DNA from: Thalassotalea euphylliae
Lineage (GTDB): Bacteria; Pseudomonadota; Gammaproteobacteria; Enterobacterales; Alteromonadaceae
NCBI RefSeq assembly: GCF_003390395.1
Contig: NZ_QUOV01000001.1
Span: 558,001 to 622,000, forward strand
DNA length: 64,000 nt
Direction of reading: 5' to 3'
Within the stretch, counting starts at the first letter, position 1. Each line of letters begins with the position of its first letter. Shown here one piece after another: positions 61,482 to 64,000 of the stretch. The notes beneath the pieces were generated by a model. The model saw nothing but the letters and a program-made list of their open reading frames with translations, did no database searches and had not been told where the DNA came from. Position numbers and translations under genes: made by a program.

Positions 61482-63989
61482 ATGAATTACCAAAGATCAC
61501 TGATCAGCAAAGCTATTGCTACCCACCTATTAGGTGCGGCTGTCGCCAGCGTGTCGCTTACTGCGTTTGCTGAGGACGATAAAGAAATTGAAGTTATTGA
61601 AGTTACCGCGCAAAAACGCGTTCAAAACATTCAAGACGTTCCAGTATCGGTTTCTGCGATTAGTGGCGATTTCATTGCCAATTCAGAGCTTTCAACGTTT
61701 GCGGATATTGTTTCGCTGGCACCTGGTATTACGTTAGACCAAGGTGCTGAAACGCGTACTACATCGATTAGCATTCGCGGTGTTGGTTCAAGCCAAAACA
61801 ATATGGGCATTGAACCAAGTACGACTATGATGATTGATGGCGAAGTACTGCCGCGCTCTTCTGCGCTAAATGGCGACTTAATGGATACTGAGCGAGTGGA
61901 GGTTCTGCGCGGCCCACAAGGTACGTTGTTTGGTAAGAATACGTCATCAGGTATTGTTCATTACATTTCAAAGCGCCCAGAGCTGGGTGAAAACTACGGA
62001 AAGGTAAAGTTTGCTACTGACGAGTATAGCCTAAAGCAAACACAGTTGACGACAAACTTTGGTGTGACTGACGATGTTGCGCTGCGCTTAAACCTGCTTT
62101 ATAGCGACACTGATGGTTTTATGGAAAACCTCAAACCTGGTCAAGATGATATTGGTGCCCGTGATAGTCAAGGTGCACGATTGCAAGCCTTATATAAGCC
62201 AAGTGATATTTTCGACTTGCTTGTGCGTGCAGAATACAAAGAGAGTAGCAGTAATTGTTGTGGCTCAACCATTATTGAAACCGACCCAACACGCCAATTT
62301 AATGCTCACTTAAACCACCCAGCGATACGCGACTTTGTTCAGAATAATACTGGCTGGGGTGAGTTTGCCACCTATATGAGCGATGACCAAATTAGCGACA
62401 TTGAAAACACAGGGTTCTCCGTTGAAGCAAACTACGATTTTGGTGATTACTTATTGACTTATACTGGCCATTATCGCGACTGGAGTTTGTTTAACAATAC
62501 TGAATTTGGTGGTGCAACGTTAGATAATACCGAATTCTACTTTGGTGGTGAAAACGCCTTCCAATCACGCCAACATGAGTTAAGAATTTCGGCAGACAAT
62601 GAGAAAGTGTCGTTTGTTGCTGGTCTATTTTATCAAAACGTTGATCAATCTCGTGAGGCCAAGGAAGCGTTCTGTAACCAAACCGCACGGGATACTTTCT
62701 GGAGTTTAGAAAACTGGGAACCAGGTAATGAAGCCAATGACGGCAACCCGACCGACTTTGATGTTGATGGCAACTTGCTAGCGTGTCGCAATGGTTGGCA
62801 AGAAACCGGTGGTATCGCCACAGGTGGCGGGCTTTACAACCAAATTGCTCAATATCGTACTACCGTGGAATCAACCAATAAGGCAGTATTTGGTCAGTTT
62901 GATTTCCACCTTTCTGAAGCGTTAACCGCTTTTGTTGGTGCTCGCTACTTAGATGAAGATTCGGAGCTTTATTATGAAGGTGGTCGTAACGCGACTCGTG
63001 CTTTATTAAAGCAATTAAATGGCCGAACTTTGAATGCTGCAGATCAAGAAGCACTGGGTTTTACTCATGAAGCAGACAGCAATGATACAGAATTTATTTA
63101 CCGCTTAGGTGCGCAATATCGCGTAAATAAAGATCTAATGTTTTACGGCTCATACGGTACAGGTTACAAAGGTGTCGGTTGGTATAATGCGATCTCAAAT
63201 GCACCAGCAGATATTGCAAATGATGAACTAAACCCAGTTAAACCTGAAAAGTCGAAGTCGGTTGAACTAGGGATGCGCTCAGATTGGTTTGACAATGATT
63301 TACGCTTGAATGTTACTGTGTTCCGCACTGAATACGAGGACTTCCAAGAGCGCGTGCGCGTTGAAGATGAAGATGAAGAAGCAGAAGATGGTACAGTTGG
63401 TCGCCCACTATTCGTTAATGCGGGTAAGGTGATATCTCAAGGTTTAGAAGTTGAGTGGAAAGCGATTTTATCTGAAAACATCACCCTAGATGGTACTTAT
63501 GCATTTATTGATGCGACGTATGATGAATTTGATGGATTCTTCCAGAACTGTCCTGCTGGGCTAAAGGGTACAGACGAATGTATGTTTGTGAATGACGGCG
63601 CTCTAGAAGTATTGATTCTTGAAGGTCGTGAATTAGCTCAAGCACCAGAGCATCAGTTCCGTATTGATGTTCGTTATGACTTTGACTTTATGGGGCAGGA
63701 GTCACATGTTCGTCTAGGTTATCGTTGGAAAGATGAAATTCAATACCGTTTCGACCATAACCCAGACACTATTCATCCATCTTTTGGCTTACTAGACCTA
63801 TACGTGGGTACCGAAGGAACAATTGGTGAGTACGATTACAACGTTAACCTATTCGTTAAGAACTTAACCGATGAAGAATACTACACTCGATTAGTTACAC
63901 GCTCTAATCAAGTGGGTGGTGGCTTACGAGGTGTTATCGGTAAAGATTCACAGCGATACTGGGGCGCATCAGTTACTTTCCACTTCTAA
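61482..63989 (+). CDS. TonB-dependent receptor, second of the glycosaminoglycan locus
   Basis: 835 residues: a signal peptide ending SLTAFA, TonB-box segment EVIEVTAQKRVQNIQDVPVSVSAISG, and plug motifs TFADIVSLAPGITLDQGAETRTTSISIRGVG and ERVEVLRGPQGTLFGKNTSSGIVHYISKRP. The barrel ends SQRYWGASVTFHF. It belongs to the large 'VPVSV' TonB receptor group that includes siderophore and carbohydrate importers, and differs in plug type from the receptor at 51.9 kb. The shared promoter/operator and position next to the GH105/GH88-like gene suggest it too imports glycosaminoglycan fragments; an iron-complex substrate cannot be excluded. It is complete, ending 11 bases before the window edge. Confidence 0.88.
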   Translation: MNYQRSLISKAIATHLLGAAVASVSLTAFAEDDKEIEVIEVTAQKRVQNIQDVPVSVSAISGDFIANSELSTFADIVSLAPGITLDQGAETRTTSISIRGVGSSQNNMGIEPSTTMMIDGEVLPRSSALNGDLMDTERVEVLRGPQGTLFGKNTSSGIVHYISKRPELGENYGKVKFATDEYSLKQTQLTTNFGVTDDVALRLNLLYSDTDGFMENLKPGQDDIGARDSQGARLQALYKPSDIFDLLVRAEYKESSSNCCGSTIIETDPTRQFNAHLNHPAIRDFVQNNTGWGEFATYMSDDQISDIENTGFSVEANYDFGDYLLTYTGHYRDWSLFNNTEFGGATLDNTEFYFGGENAFQSRQHELRISADNEKVSFVAGLFYQNVDQSREAKEAFCNQTARDTFWSLENWEPGNEANDGNPTDFDVDGNLLACRNGWQETGGIATGGGLYNQIAQYRTTVESTNKAVFGQFDFHLSEALTAFVGARYLDEDSELYYEGGRNATRALLKQLNGRTLNAADQEALGFTHEADSNDTEFIYRLGAQYRVNKDLMFYGSYGTGYKGVGWYNAISNAPADIANDELNPVKPEKSKSVELGMRSDWFDNDLRLNVTVFRTEYEDFQERVRVEDEDEEAEDGTVGRPLFVNAGKVISQGLEVEWKAILSENITLDGTYAFIDATYDEFDGFFQNCPAGLKGTDECMFVNDGALEVLILEGRELAQAPEHQFRIDVRYDFDFMGQESHVRLGYRWKDEIQYRFDHNPDTIHPSFGLLDLYVGTEGTIGEYDYNVNLFVKNLTDEEYYTRLVTRSNQVGGGLRGVIGKDSQRYWGASVTFHF

Positions 63990-64000
63990 ACCGAAAGTTT

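Overview
The window looks like a chromosomal segment of a marine gammaproteobacterium, most likely Alteromonadales and close to Colwelliaceae (Thalassotalea or Colwellia). This is inferred from the argR/mdh divergent pair, the upp-uraA operon, several methyl-accepting chemotaxis proteins, large TonB-dependent receptors, many strong hairpin+T terminators, and a moderate G+C content judged by eye. No rRNA, tRNA, CRISPR array, prophage or complete insertion sequence was seen.

Layout. 1-5.7 kb: the 5' part of rsmC (minus strand), then a promoter, a lysine riboswitch and a four-gene operon (dapA-like, dapD, lysA-like, M14-family deacylase) closed by a strong terminator. 5.8-9.3 kb: a MAPEG membrane protein, then a zinc-type TonB receptor with four His/Glu-rich insertions behind a small membrane protein and a Zur-like palindrome. 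9.4-20.7 kb: argR/mdh, a dCache chemoreceptor, a lone prepilin, a NarL-type two-component pair, a decayed MaoC gene, a LuxR solo with a lux-box-like site, a 54-aa membrane protein, and uraA/upp. 21-26 kb: a FIST sensor coupled to a GGDEF-EAL protein, and an Aer-type receptor. 26.2-28.7 kb: a bufferin-type RiPP metallophore operon, with a lipid-anchored, internally duplicated Cys-rich precursor, an MNIO (DUF692) maturase and a DUF2063 partner. 28.7-36.3 kb: an SDR/LysR pair, a chemoreceptor, a ModF-like ATPase and an octaheme cytochrome with TPRs.

36.3-64 kb is a chondroitin/dermatan-type glycosaminoglycan utilisation locus. Two chondroitinase-ABC-like PL8 lyases, one carrying two LamG-like modules, should cleave the polymer. 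Two sulfatases remove sulfate and a GH105/GH88-type lipoprotein should split the unsaturated disaccharides. Two TonB receptors probably import oligosaccharides. A FucP/NagP-type permease with AgaK, AgaA, AgaS and AgaZ would take N-acetylgalactosamine to tagatose phosphates. AgaR (DeoR family) probably acts at two CTTTC direct-repeat operators between agaZ and the permease gene.

The outer, polymer-facing genes share a different motif, TTATCATAYAA, at or next to predicted -10 elements. This points to a second regulator that is not encoded in the window. A MITE-like element and a PEP-CTERM-like protein gene sit inside the locus. Enzymes for the unsaturated uronate, a sulfatase maturase and a tagatose-bisphosphate aldolase catalytic subunit are not seen here.
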